From positions 8,369,886-8,433,885 of the forward strand of contig NC_135228.1 of assembly GCF_052324685.1 (NCBI RefSeq): 64,000 nt of DNA, in the 5' to 3' direction. Under the pieces are notes generated by a model. It was given only the letters and a program-made list of their open reading frames with translations. It ran no database searches and had not been told where the DNA came from. Below are positions 48,075 through 59,200 of this stretch, in pieces. The translations under genes and the position numbers were made by a program. The stretch is from Brachyhypopomus gauderio. Lineage: Eukaryota > Chordata > Actinopteri > Gymnotiformes > Hypopomidae. Numbering within the stretch: the first letter of the stretch is position 1; every line of letters starts with the position of its first letter.

Positions 48075-48848
48075 GGTACGGCTACACTTTAGACTTGATC
48101 TTTTCTAAATACATAGATAATAATAATACTGAAATTACTGACGTTGCAATCTCTGTTCATTTTGGTGTCTTTTTTAATATGTCATTATCTATTAGAACAG
48201 TCGATGAAAAGCGCACAATCTCAGCGTTATCTCAGCATTATTTCCAGTGACATGGGCTTCTCGGACATGATACAGTTTCTCCCTCCCCTCTCAGAAGATG
48301 GAAATGAGTTAGTTCAAACATTCAAATACAGAGATAGGAACTGATGGTGTGGCACCAAATGTAACTAAAATTATATCTGGAAGAAAACAACATTGCAGAA
48401 TTACCACAGTAAAGTGAAATCAGCATGAAAAAACTACTTAATCGATTCATCTAATAATAACTCAGCTGCCCTGTTCAGAAATATAGACCGGCTAGTAAAC
48501 ATCATTTCTCATGTCTTCCCTGAATCCGTTTCAGTTGAAAAATGTGATGAATTTGTAATATTTTTAGGGACAAGATTATTATTATAAGGCAGAACATACC
48601 AACAAGCACTAATAGACCATCAACCCTGATATCAGTTACTTAGCCTAACTGCAATATGTCTTATTTCCAAGAAGTTGACATGGTAACACTATTTGATATG
48701 ATTTCATCACTAAAATCCTCTACATGTGAACTGGACCCTTTACCAACATGCTTTTTCAAGCAGGTTCTGAGCTCATTATCTAACGAAGTTCTAATGATTG
48801 TTAACCAGCAACTGGGAGAATTCCCTAATAAAATCTCAGTGCTTTTTT

Positions 48849-49311
48849 GGTAACACTTTACATTAAGTGTTTACTTACTCAGCGTAATGCATTAGTTAAC
48901 ATGAACAACACATTAACAATAATTAACTAACGTTAAGTAAACATGTAACAGTTGTGGTTCCTGTTTTGGCTTTTTGTTGCTTACGCCTTTTAGTGCGACC
49001 TTAAATGAATTTATTACATTGTACTGATTTAACTACTTAAATAATGGGTAACTTGGAAATATCCAGAATCTATCAGCATAGGAACTGAAGAGTGTCCATA
49101 CTGTTTTTAGCTCTTTATTCCATTTTGCTCCAAACTAAAACACTAAAGCTCTAAAAAAGGTGCGAGCAACAAAGAGCTAAAACAGGAGCCGCAACTGTTA
49201 CATGTTTACTTAACATTAGTTAATTATTGTTAATGTGTTACTTCATGTGTTGTTCATGTTAACTAATGAATTACTTCACGTTAATAAGTAAACACCATGT
49301 AAAGTGTTACC
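48849..49311. mobile_element. Palindromic MITE, 463 bp, inside the LINE
   Basis: Long inverted ends: GGTAACACTTTACAT and its mirror ATGTAAAGTGTTACC, with further mirrored inner blocks (AACATGTAACAGTTG near 48940 and its mirror near 49195). Flanked by CTTTTTT on both sides (48842-48848 and 49312-49318). It interrupts the LINE reverse transcriptase. Superfamily not assigned. Confidence 0.82.
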
Positions 49312-49984
49312 CTTTTTTCTGCTAGATTTAAATGCAGCTTTTGACACTGTTGATCATGAAATACTTCTTGATTGACTACAGAGCTGGGTAGGCCTTAGTG
49401 GCTTAGTCTTAGAATAGTTTAAATTGTATCTAATTGGGCACAATTACTATGTTGCATTAGGTACCTCTTCCTCCACATATCAAAAATAACTTGTGGCGTC
49501 CCCCAAGGATCAATTCTTGGGCCTTTACTGTTCAACCTTTATATGCTTCAGTTACCACATATCATTAACAAACATGGTATTAGTTATCATCAATATGCAG
49601 ATAACACTCAACTTTACTTTTCTCTAGAACCTAAAGCCCTAAAATCAATTAGCTCACTGTGTGAGTGCATAGGTGATAGACGTGGATGTCTGACAATTTT
49701 CTGCAATTAAATAAAGAGAAGACAGAGGTTCTTGTTCTTGGTAGTGATTCACAAAGTCTGGTTAGGACTATAACACCCCATAAGGTGCATTAAAACACCT
49801 CTTTAGCTCTGAGCGCCCAAAACATGTAATAACATCTCAAATCGGTTGTACCCGAAAAAAGGCACAAGTCAGAAACAGATCAAAACCCTACTGTGCAACG
49901 CCTTGGCAAAGAGGACCGCGTGGTGAACTGAAAACAACACACCACAGGCCACCGTACCAGGAGCAAAAACTCCTTAAAAAGGGA

Positions 49985-50115
49985 ATTCAATTATGGACGT
50001 AGTTGTCCCATCGTCACATGGAAGCAGCACGTCTTCCATCTCGTCTTCTTGCTCGCCCTCTGGTGGACAATCTGCAAGTAAACCCACTAGTACAAACAAA
50101 AAGAAAACCAGGCAC
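49985..50115. repeat. About 115-bp direct repeat, copy 1
   Basis: GTCCCATCGTCACATGGAAG ... TCGTCTTCTTGCTCGCCCTC ... AAACAAAAAGAAAACCAGGC, repeated with few changes at 51550-51662. Confidence 0.8.
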
Positions 50116-50189
50116 GCAACACCCCCACCCATAAAAAGTCAAGGGCTTCTAAACCCGAGACAATGCAGATAGGCTTCACACTTGGGTAA

Positions 50190-50550
50190 CTCACTCAAGA
50201 CACGATTCATTAGTCGCTGAAAGGTTGCAGGCATGTTTTTCATGCCAAAAGCCATGACCGTTATCTGGTGTAACAAATGCAGATATATCCGATGCATGGA
50301 CCGTTAACGGGACCTGCCAATAACCCTTTAAAAGGTCTAGTTTACTCATGTATGTGGCTGAGCCTATTCTGTCTACACAATCGTCCACTCGTGGCAAAAG
50401 AAAAGCATCTGACAGAGTAATAGCATTTACCTTGCGATAATCGGTGCAAAAATGAGATGTACCATCGGGTTTAGGAACGAGGATACAGGGCGAACTCCAT
50501 GGACTGGTACTTGGGTACTTACGCTTCCAGGGTTGCCAACTCTCACGCAT
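50190..50550 (-). pseudogene. Ty3/Gypsy reverse transcriptase fragment
   Basis: Minus-strand frame SPWSSPCILVPKPDGT, then DYRKVNAITL, DAFLLPRVDD and FTKLDL-like SKLDLLKGYWQVPL: the fingers and palm start of Gypsy reverse transcriptase. The catalytic YxDD is absent. It is cut on the right by another repeat at about 50530. Confidence 0.85.
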
Positions 50551-50740
50551 TGAGCGTGAGACACACGCATTTGACTGTTTTCACACGCTCTCACGCCACA
50601 CTTCCGATATCTCACGCCAAAAAAAAATATCCAGTTTATTTACCTCAGATCCACATATATGATTCAATACGTTACTAGTTCGCTAACTCTGGCACCATCC
50701 ACCGGCGATATAACACTGAAGCTGTGTCCATTTTACGATC
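50530..50740. repeat. Dispersed repeat (same family as 37110-37340)
   Basis: Starts GGTTGCCAACTCTCACGCA and shares the ATTCAATACGTTACTAGTTC block with 37200. It interrupts the Gypsy fragment. Confidence 0.55.
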
Positions 50741-50744
50741 CCGT

Positions 50745-51150
50745 ACCTTGAACTAATTGATCAACACCACAATAAGGGCTTTCAGACAACGTTAAATCCC
50801 TTCTAAAAGAAATGACTGTGCAGCACCAGTATCTCGTAACACTGTCACTGGGCACTTTGTTTCTACCTGACCTGGAATAGAAACCATCCCACTGGTCAGA
50901 AAAAGTAGAAAAGAGTCATCGACACCATTAAATGACTATTAAATGACCTGATTTTTGACAATAAAAACATACTCGAGTCTCAGAGCCCTTAAAATTGTCC
51001 ATCTCTTTCTCTCTCTTCTTGCTCACAGAGCGAGGTCTTTCATCATCAAGATTTCGTCTGTGGTGTCTACCCTTACAGATCTATTAAAGAAGTCTTGTGG
51101 TTTTTTGGTCATCAGACTGTCAGCATGCATTTGACGCCGTAAGAGCTACT
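50745..51150. other. Unassigned sequence between oppositely oriented Gypsy fragments
   Basis: No motif recognised. May hold decayed Gypsy protease or linker sequence. Confidence 0.3.
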
Positions 51151-51159
51151 TTGTTGTTC

Positions 51160-51560
51160 GCCTGTGATTGCTGCTCCTAATTTTGAGCGTCCGTTCAAAT
51201 CGGAGGTTGACGCTAGTAAGTCAGGTGCAGGTGCGGTGTTGCTGCAGGAAGACGACTCCGGCATAGACCATCCGGTTTGCTTTTATTTGAAGACATTCAC
51301 TCATTATCAGTTGAATTATTCTATTTAGAAAGAAACTCTTGCTCTACTGTTAGCATTAAAACATTTTGATGTGTATGTTGGTTACAGCGTCAAACCCCTT
51401 ATTGTGTTTTCTGATCACAATCCCCTGGTGTTTTTAAATCGTATGTATAATACCAACCAATGACTAATGCGTTGGGCCTTGTTCTTACAAGAATACAATA
51501 TGGATGTGCATCACAAACGAGGGTCCCAAAACACGGTAGCGGATGCAGTCGTCCCATCAT
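51160..51560 (+). pseudogene. Ty3/Gypsy RNase H fragment
   Basis: Frame with EVDASKSGAGAVLLQ, the first RNase H Asp region, then KETLALLLALKHFDVYV and a SDHNPLVFL motif, with two in-frame stops (near 51329 and 51460). It ends at HHKRGSQNTVADA, where Gypsy RNase H normally ends. Confidence 0.85.
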
Positions 51561-51662
51561 CACATGGAAGTAGCACTTGTCTTCCATCTCGTCTTCTTAC
51601 TCACCCTCTGGTGGACAACTTGCAAGAAAACCCGCTAGCACAAACAAAAAGAAAACCAGGCA
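51550..51662. repeat. About 115-bp direct repeat, copy 2
   Basis: Partner of 49985-50115, beginning directly after the RNase H frame. Confidence 0.8.
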
Positions 51663-51664
51663 GG

Positions 51665-52283
51665 TAACAGCACACACTAATATCTGGTAATACACAAGTC
51701 TAAAAATCCATAGCACATGCATATAAGCATATGATTCACAATAATGCATGGGAGATGTAAATCATTGTACACTGAGTGGTACTTGGACTGGACCTATTAA
51801 AACCTAATACATGAGAGGTCCTAAATGGTGCATTTATATCAACTATAGATCACTTAATGTTCAGATGGTACAGACACAGGATTAAACCTAGGTATCAACT
51901 TCAGTCCAGAGTTCTTGATCATACACTGGTAGGGAAACATCAGTTGAATAAGACCCGAGAGCCTTAACTCCTTCATTGATGATTGATTTTTTAAGCGCTT
52001 TGTGACAACATGTGTAGTGAAAAGCGCTATATCAATATATTTGATTTGATTTGATGATAGGGGTGCTTCATCAAGTGAGTGATTTTCATTTCATGCTGCC
52101 GGACCCTTTAAGGGACCAGAGATGGTTAGTGAGTCAACTTTATGACACTTCCTGATATTGTGGCCTCTAGGCCCTCAGAGCAAGGGATTAGAAAATCTAA
52201 GGGTATGGATTTAGGTAGGTGAGTGTAGCAATTGCGTGACAGTGTTTTCCGTTTTGAATATTTTGTCTAATAAAAAGAACTGT
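51665..52283. other. Intergenic, with LINE-tail-like repeat
   Basis: Around 51980-52050 AGCGCTTTGTGACAACATGT and a (TTGATTTGAT)n run resemble a fish LINE tail. A block near 52150 matches 11190 in reverse. Confidence 0.4.
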
Positions 52284-52291
52284 GTTTAATG

Positions 52292-53099
52292 CAGGGATGG
52301 GCAACTGGCGGCCCGCAAATAGATCAATAATAATTACATTTTTTAATTAAAAGAAAAAAACCCAATAGAGCAGGTTTTTGTTCTTGTCACGTAGGGCTAC
52401 GCCCCCCTCTCCCGTGTCGGTGTTGTTCCTTGCCCGGTTATGCCGCCCTGCGTGTCTGTTGCCCTGGTTTCCCTCTGTCTGCCACGCCTGTGTCGTCATT
52501 GTGTTCAGTTGTGTCTAGTTTAGTCCTGTGTACTTGTATCTCTGTGTTTCACCCGTTGTCGGTTATTTGTGGTTTGTTTGGTTTTGTGGATTATCTGTCA
52601 TAGCTGTTCTGGTATTTTCCGTCTCCGTTGTGTTTCTCCGTTGTGAATGGCCCTCCTGTTACGACTCCTGCCTGTCCTGTTTACCACTTGGACGGCTCTC
52701 CCGTTTTGACCCGTGCCTGTACAAACGACTTCGCCTATGGAATTCCCCTTATTAAATCTCGCTCTTCTCAGCGTTTGTGTCCGCCTCCTCGCTCCGCAGC
52801 GCGCTACGCGTTAGTTCTTTGATATGAAGGAGTTCAAATTCCTTTTTGCACTTTTTTATTAAGCAAATGTTTTGTCTTTGTTGCTTATTAAGGACATGTT
52901 AATGCATTTATATGCAGAAAATAGATGTATGTTGGTGCAATAAACATACAGATCTGAATTAATTTAAAATGTGTTCTTATTGAGAATCATTTGTATTGTC
53001 TTTCATATCCAATTATTTGAAGTGTGTGGTCATGTGGCCCTCCAATAATAGTGCTGAAAATTTTTTGGCCCTCTTTATCATGGAAGTTGCCCATCCCTA
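52292..53099. mobile_element. hAT-type element split by a solo LTR
   Basis: Ends CAGGGATGGGCAACT and AGTTGCCCATCCCTA, flanked by an 8-bp duplication GTTTAATG (52284-52291 and 53100-53107). Without the LTR the element is about 375 bp. The final base is A where G is expected. Confidence 0.85.
52385..52813 (+). mobile_element. Solo LTR (family B), 429 bp
   Basis: Starts TGTCACGTAGGGCTACGCCC, ends CTACGCGTTA, with GTTCT on both sides (52380-52384 and 52814-52818). Same family as 31951-32450, and as the block beginning at 63982. Confidence 0.85.
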
Positions 53100-53109
53100 G
53101 TTTAATGTT

Positions 53110-55560
53110 TTGCAAAAAGTGTGTTAAAGAATTTCTAAATGAGTGCCATGAATGTGCTTAAGGTTTAAGGTTTAATAAAAAAATTGTGCTATAAGGACCA
53201 TTTTTTGGATCTTAGCAGCTGCAAAAAACTGTAAAGGTTTGACAAGGCCAACTTATTTTTTAGTGTTAGCTTGACAAAGTTATCATTCTGTTGATAAATG
53301 CTGATTGTTGATATCCAGCACTTGAACATGCAGTTGTAAAAAGTGATCAATTTTATTGCTCCCACATCAGTCCTGTCCATTAAATCATCTTTTATTAGCA
53401 AAAATGAAAACAAAAAAACATGAACAGAATAAAACCAACATCCAAGTCAACAGTCATTTAAAAGATGTGCTCTTTAATCTCGACATACATAATACATCAA
53501 AGTCATACCAGCCAAAAAAGTGAATCCAAAAGTTCTTTATTATATACACATCTCAAAGAACACAAAAAACGGATGCTTCAGACAACAAAACCATTTCCTG
53601 TTTGAAGCTTTAGTTTAGCTTTAGCATGTGTCTCGTTCATCTTAATCCTAACCCTAAACCCAATCATAGATCTTAATCCTGCTTTAGTCAGTGTGGGTGG
53701 ATACATTTTTTCAACATCTATACTGATTTACACGCATACAGTTAAGAAAGAGGCATTCGACTTTTTTACTGAGGGATCTGAAGAGAGAGCTCTGCAGTCT
53801 TTGAACACAAAGCAGACACGTGCTTAGCAAGATGTCCTTTAAGGCACCTTCAACTGTGAGTTTGCAATACTCTGGTGGTCTGGTGGAAGCCAATAATGGC
53901 TCTCAATAACTCCTCAGACATTTCAGACTAAACTACTCAGACTAAACTACTAAATTCCTGCATCAAGACAACAGAAGCCATGGTAGTCACACAGCATCTT
54001 TCTTGTTCTGAAAAAAAGAGTAGGCCAGTTGGGGGGGGGGGGGGGGGGGGTGGATGGCGATGGCGGTGGGGGTGTAAAGGACAAGCAGGAAAGGCGAGGA
54101 ACTGCAGCCCTGAGTCAGGAACACAAAATATTGGGTTTTGTCGGGTAACATTTAATTGGCTGAGATTTATGCTCGGACTCTAATAAATCCAATACTTACA
54201 ATACATTGTAATTATAACTACTACAATGCTCTCTGCCTCAAGTAATCATTTAGATCATCTACTGGGCTATCAGTGGAGGACACAGTCAGATTAAGGCATC
54301 AGTCATCAGTAGTGTTTGGGCTTGGAATGATGAACATGCCACAAAGAATATTTTAATGCTAAAATCACCTCGTGGGATTATAATTAGGGATGTAAGATCA
54401 CTGTTTAAATTACACTTTAAACTTTTTGAATATAATAAAATCTGATTTGCCCAGTTCCCCCACCAAATGTAACAGGTCCCATTACTCTTCTGCACTCCAA
54501 ACTTATGCCATTCAAAGATCCAGAATTCCCACAGTCCCTCGACTGAACAGTGAACTGAGTTCCTGATCCTTACAGCCCAATGCTCTTTTCACCAAGCATA
54601 ACCCCATTCACAGCCACCAGTCCTCACACTGATGCACTGAACCTCTTTTCCCAGCCCATAGTACTCATACAACAGGATAGCTACAAGCAGACATCAAGGA
54701 CAGCTGACTCCAGCATAATTTGGGTTGGGGTTAGTTGTTAGGTTAATCTCACTAGCTCAGTTTAGTGTTCAGCTTGTGTTTGCAATGCAAATATGGTGAA
54801 AACATCCCATGTTTGGGAAAATAATCCCTAAGCCCTTACAGACTTCAGTAGGTTTCAGGGTTGTGTTATACTTTGTTTCAGGTATATAGTTTGTAGTGGG
54901 TTGAATGTAATCTGCACAGTAGTGTGACCTATGCAGTGGATGCAAGATGCTTTGTTTTACACTTATTAAAGGATCTGTAATATTCGTAATGTGTACTGAC
55001 AGCACAAATAGTTTGGATTCATTAGTGAAATCAAATATTACAGTTAGTTACTAATCAGCCTTAAGGAAGGAGTCAGTCTTAAGGACGTCTTAAGGAAGGA
55101 GTCAGTCTTAAGGACATCTTAAGGAAGGAGTCAGTCTTAAGGAAGGAGTCAGTCATGGATGCTGCAACAATGACCAAGCTTGAATTATGCCCCTGCTACT
55201 TCTAACGAATGAATTACTGATACTTTACACATTCTTTTTTGCTGAGTGACAATGATGAGTCCTGGGCTGCTAGAAAGCTTCTCACCAAATAGCCTACATA
55301 ATTGGTGTGGTTGAAATGGGAACCATTAGTCTGGTTGTTGAGATAAATGCCAACGTAATTACCTTGTATATGATCTTTCAGCTTTCATCATTGTATTGTG
55401 TAAAGATAAACAGTGGCATGACTTTGCCACCATTCCTGTCATCCACAGGGAACACGTGAATGCACACAGAGCATTAGTTTACACCCTACATACACACACA
55501 CACAGCAGATCTTTCAGGCCAGCAAAGAGCACAGTCCTTTAAAAAACAAATTGGCTCTTG
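53110..55560. other. Intergenic region between the LTR/hAT nest and dennd1a
   Basis: Poly-G run at 54032-54050. About 28-bp units (TTAAGGAAGGAGTCAGTC...) repeat three to four times at 55060-55150. No supported gene. Confidence 0.45.
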
Positions 55561-55564
55561 ATGG

Positions 55565-55570
55565 TTTATT
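55565..55570 (-). promoter_or_regulatory. Possible dennd1a poly(A) signal
   Basis: AATAAA on the minus strand (TTTATT here), about 55 bases past the stop codon at 55624. If used, the 3' UTR is very short. Confidence 0.35.
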
Positions 55571-55623
55571 AGACAAGTGCTGTCCCTCATTGGTCAATAG
55601 CAATAGGTGCCATATGGATGGAC

Positions 55624-56541
55624 CTAGTCAAAAGTCTCCCACCTCCTGCGCAAGTCCTCCACTTTTTTTTTAGGGGGTGTGGCTGTAACAATAGGTACTG
55701 CTGCCATGGTAAGAAGATCACCGAAGGGCTCGTTGGTTGCATCTGTAGGGTTGGTGGGGGGCAAAGCCTGGGTTATGAAAGATGGAGCTGGGGAATCTAA
55801 CAGGCTAGACAGAGAGCTACTGCTGCTGGAGGTTGGCAGGGCTCTGTTGACTGGCCATGGCCCACTGATCTGGGTTCCTCCTGTAGGGGAATGGTGACCA
55901 AATACTGAGAAGGGGTGGGGTGGGGTGTGGGAGTAAGCAGTGGTGTGGGAAGGCGTGTAGTTGGAGCTGAAAGGATTGCCTGGAGCAACTGTGTTGTAGT
56001 GTCTCTGAAGTGGATAGTGGGGGGATTGTGCGAATGGATTGAGGGAGAGTTGGGGGTGGAATGGACGCACGGCAGGCTGTGGGGGAAGGGGTGGTTTAGA
56101 GGGCTCTTCTGCTCCACTCAGAGGGTCCAGCAAACTCAGAAGGTCAGGATCTGCTCCTGTGTTGGGTGGGAGGGGTTGCAGCAGAGGGGACATGTTAAGT
56201 GCCTGTCGGAACTCCTTTCCCCCAACACTCATGCTCACCTCTTTCTCATCCTGCCTCAGTCCTTGTAGAAGGGTCACTGCTGGGGAAAGCACTGCTCCTG
56301 GTTCTGGTGTTTTGCGTCCTTGAGGGCGAGGTATAGTTATGCTCCCCTCTGCACTGGCAACCGAGCCCTCCTGACTGGGTGGTTGGGTCTCTGGAGGCTC
56401 TAGGGGTGGCACAGACAGTGGCCTATCACAGCGTGCAGACTCTTGGCCAGAAAGCGCTGTGGTATCTGGCCCCTTCCACAGCTTGTTGCAGCTGGAGTGT
56501 TTCAGAGCTGGGAGCGTCCAAGTGCGTTCATCACCACTACA
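55624..56541 (-). CDS. dennd1a: dennd1a (connecdenn 1), last exon
   Basis: DENND1A is a Rab35 guanine-nucleotide exchange factor that binds clathrin and AP-2 on endocytic vesicles. This exon encodes the C-terminal tail. It starts after acceptor TCTTGTAG with CSGDERTW, then NKLWKGPD (human NKLW). The stretch SITIPRPQGRKTPE is nearly identical to human DENND1A and decides the assignment. Then come DPDLLSLLDPL (clathrin-box-like), two NPF motifs (NPFAQ, NPFSS), EPFGDLL, and a C-terminal RRRWETFD, equivalent to human KQWETFE, with a WxxF AP-2 ear motif. The tail is rich in Pro and Ser. The reading frame is open from the acceptor to the stop and joins the upstream exon in phase 0. The DENN domain itself lies beyond the window. 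Confidence 0.93.
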   Translation of the reverse strand, partial: CSGDERTWTLPALKHSSCNKLWKGPDTTALSGQESARCDRPLSVPPLEPPETQPPSQEGSVASAEGSITIPRPQGRKTPEPGAVLSPAVTLLQGLRQDEKEVSMSVGGKEFRQALNMSPLLQPLPPNTGADPDLLSLLDPLSGAEEPSKPPLPPQPAVRPFHPQLSLNPFAQSPHYPLQRHYNTVAPGNPFSSNYTPSHTTAYSHTPPHPFSVFGHHSPTGGTQISGPWPVNRALPTSSSSSSLSSLLDSPAPSFITQALPPTNPTDATNEPFGDLLTMAAVPIVTATPPKKKVEDLRRRWETFD

Positions 56542-56650
56542 CTACAAGACACACAAATACACACTTAGATGTTTTACATGTATGTGCACTTCATACATCC
56601 AGTGAACTCTTTGAACTTTTAAATGTAGAGATGAAGGTAAGCTGGAGAAC

Positions 56651-56933
56651 CTTGTAGCTGATGCTGGTATGATGCTCTTCTGGTTCACAGACTAAGCGCA
56701 GCTCCTCCAGGCTTCGTGCTGTGCTGAGCAGGGTGTGAGTGTTGGTTTTGGTATGTACAGAATGTGTGGGCTCCCTCTGCTGGTTGCTGAAAGAACCTTC
56801 CAACAAACTCATCTCGGACAATCTTTCTTGTACAGGGCTAGGTGGGGCCGTGTTACCCTGGAAACACATTGCTGCAACCTCTTTTCCCTCCTCCACAAAT
56901 TCAGCCTCTTTCAAAGACCTGTAAGGTTGAGGC
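56651..56933 (-). CDS. dennd1a: dennd1a, penultimate exon
   Basis: Starts after acceptor TGTGTGTCAG with one base that completes a Gln codon, then PQPYRSLKEAEFVEEG, matching human PQPYRALRESD. Downstream SARSLEEL-type sequence (ARSLEELRLV) corresponds to human AKSLEDLR. The exon is 283 bases and ends in phase 0 at TACAAG followed by GTTCTC, a weak-looking donor. It matches a disordered linker of the adaptor tail. Confidence 0.88.
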
Positions 56934-58184
56934 CTGACACACAAAAACACACACACAAAAACACACAATTTAATAATGGTCAACATCTGCAGTGATGAAA
57001 CAATATTGCCTTGCATGAATCCACCTGTTCTAACTCCACTGAAGCCATTTTTTTGTGTATTGTCAGTCAAGAAAAAAAAAAAAAACACTGGCATGAAGAT
57101 TACAAAAAACAAAAAACCATTTTGTTTAACTGCAAGACAACAGACTACATGTTTACCAGTGCGTCTATAGGGCTCTCGAGCCATGTGATGGCTTCACGAG
57201 CACTCGCAGCACGATCAGTTCTTCACTAGATTCAACTCAGGATGTTCAACTTTCACTACGTTTAGTGATTTGGGTGAATTGTTCTGCCTAACATCACTGC
57301 TCCTGGACAAAAGAGGATTCCAACTGAGCCAAGCAAACCTGTCTTGCCCCCATTGCCTGTGAATTTATGACCTTGGGCAAAAATCATCCTATGTGTACTG
57401 AACACAGGAGTGTTAAACTACAGTATTTCTTGACTATCTAGAAAGCAGTTTACTGCCATACTCTGCTCTGACCACACCCCATACATTTACCTGCTTCAGA
57501 GTCTACACTCAAGAGGGCTGGAGAGTTATCCCAGTACCAGCCGTGAAGGACCTTACTAAATTGATTCTCCTGATTTGGCTCCAGCATATATGGAGGACTT
57601 ACAACCTCAGGTGGTCAGTCAGATTTAAGAGTATGTCCCTTTGTCTTGCACACAAATGTCCTCTCTTTTTCTCAGTCATGGAAAGTAAAGGGTGATTGTG
57701 TTGATTCACCTGTGATCAAATGTGTTTTATGGATTTCTAGCCCTGTGCCTCATATCACTGACTCTCATTAGAAGAGGTGATTAAAAGGTGACTGCCCCTC
57801 AGTTAGGGGCTGTAGTTAAGGGAAATACTCTAAAATGGGCAAATATGAATCCCAGTTTGTTCTCCCAGCTGCATAGCCAAAAATGTAATCTCCACCAAAT
57901 CAAGCATCATCTGGCCTCTAAGGTTTCAATCTAGTCAAAGAATCTGTCCATGATGCATTTTCTTAACCAGCTTTCACCTTTCGAGACTGCTTATATGAAA
58001 GGATTTTGTCACATCCAAGACTGACTGAATCATTAGACCACACAACTTTGAATCTTTCTGCTACCAAATTCCCAGTCAAACCAGATTCTCCAACCTTGTT
58101 GCCATCTGAATGACTCCATGACTTTTAAGCTCTATTAGCTAAGAAAGAAAGAGGTGGACACAATGTGATTGGTTCAGAGGCAGA
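56934..58184. other. dennd1a intron
   Basis: No exon or named repeat recognised with confidence. A short minus-strand frame near 57180 is followed by a GTAAAC, but nothing supports its use. Confidence 0.5.
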
Positions 58185-58326
58185 TTATGGAAGAGACCAT
58201 TCGAAGGGTGTAGAGAGCAGGAAGTGGTCAGGAAAAGTGGAGACCGAGTCGTCGTCTTGCGAGAGCTCATCACCAGAGGAGTCTTCACACAGAAACACAG
58301 TGTAGTGACGCATAGGGCGCATATAG
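58185..58326 (-). CDS. dennd1a: dennd1a candidate alternative last exon
   Basis: After a (CT)n tract and an acceptor CTCTAG, the minus strand opens a frame with one base that fits the phase-2 end of the exon at 59201. It encodes YMRPMRHYTVFLCE, then an acidic stretch DSSGDELSQDDD, then FPDHFLLSTPFEWSLP and a stop. A transcript using it would end here and lack the NPF and WETF endocytic motifs. The phase match and low-entropy acidic composition favour a real exon; no transcript or homologue was checked. Confidence 0.45.
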
Positions 58327-58327
58327 C

Positions 58328-58404
<77 letters not shown>
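58328..58404. repeat. (GA)n microsatellite
   Basis: Pure GA run on the plus strand, (CT)n on the dennd1a strand, ending at the acceptor of the candidate alternative exon. Confidence 0.95.
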
Positions 58405-58407
<3 letters not shown>

Positions 58408-59190
58408 TGCAGTACACACACACACACATGCATGCATGCATGCATGTACACGCGCACGCAAAAACACATACAAACAACAAGCATTGAGTATAAGCACATA
58501 GCATGAAACATGAATAAAGATACAGACCAATCCAAGAGGGAAAGAGAGAAAAAGACAAAGAAAACACTGTGAGACAATCATGAACAATCAAACATCTATT
58601 ATTAATTATATAAAATAGTGAATTTTATGAATTAAAGAGCTAATATCTAATAGTTCCATTTAGATCAAATCAATGTGATTACATTGATTCAAATTACATT
58701 TCGTAATAATAATTACATTGAAATTACAAATTTTATTACAAAATTTTTTACTTCTTTTTTTTATAGCACCACTCTATAAACCAATTTTGTTGTAAAAAAT
58801 TGTTGAGAAAATTTATAGATTGAATGTTCATAGATATTTTACAATAACTTATAATCTAGTTTTTAAGCAAAATGCAACTGTGAAATGGCAGTAAAGCTTT
58901 AGGCATTTGTCTGATATTAAAGTCAGTGCTATGGCTTCTCCTACAATCTGTACTTCAGGATCAAACTAAACCAATCAGAAGCTGGTAGCAGCAGTTTTTA
59001 GCGCATGTTTTGTGGTATTAAGAACAAGAACACCCGTTCAAAATAGAAAACAAACATGTGCTTTGACACTATTTTCAACTGAAGGAGTCTCTAAGCTACA
59101 AATGTAAACCTGTTGAGGTCTGAGAAAATACTGTGTGAGCGAGTGCATTCTGCACAATGCATGTGTGTGTGTGTGTGTGTGTGTGTGTGC
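58405..59190. other. dennd1a intron
   Basis: Contains short CA and GCAT repeats (58418-58445). A TG run lies at 59161-59189, just downstream of the next exon's donor. No gene seen. Confidence 0.5.
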
Positions 59191-59200
59191 TCTGTCTTAC

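Larger units (their letters stand above)
45960..49790 (+). mobile_element. L2/CR1-type LINE, multiply interrupted
   Basis: Endonuclease pieces at about 45980-46490 (LTETWLDSN, then GGGVARFYHK, then GDFNIHMD). Endonuclease end at 48083 onward (LDLIFSKYID). Reverse transcriptase start near 48650 (FDMISSLKSSTCELDPLPT). Core pieces near 49325 (AFDTVDHE), 49490 (GVPQGSILGPLLFNLY) and 49590 (QYADNTQLYF, with YADN in place of YADD). Two DNA elements (46498-48074 and 48849-49311) split it, and stops are scattered throughout. Inactive. Confidence 0.85.

Noticed and set aside
53640-53675. CCTAACCCTAAACCC telomere-like sequence
   Set aside because: Too short and imperfect to be an internal telomere array.
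55679-56657. Plus-strand ORFs opposite the last dennd1a exon
   Set aside because: Antisense of a Pro/Ser-rich coding exon; no independent support.
57130-57190. Possible extra dennd1a exon (frame MAREPYRRTGKH followed by GTAAAC)
   Set aside because: Exons 59201-59271 and 56651-56933 already join in phase and match human DENND1A without a gap, so nothing is needed between them.
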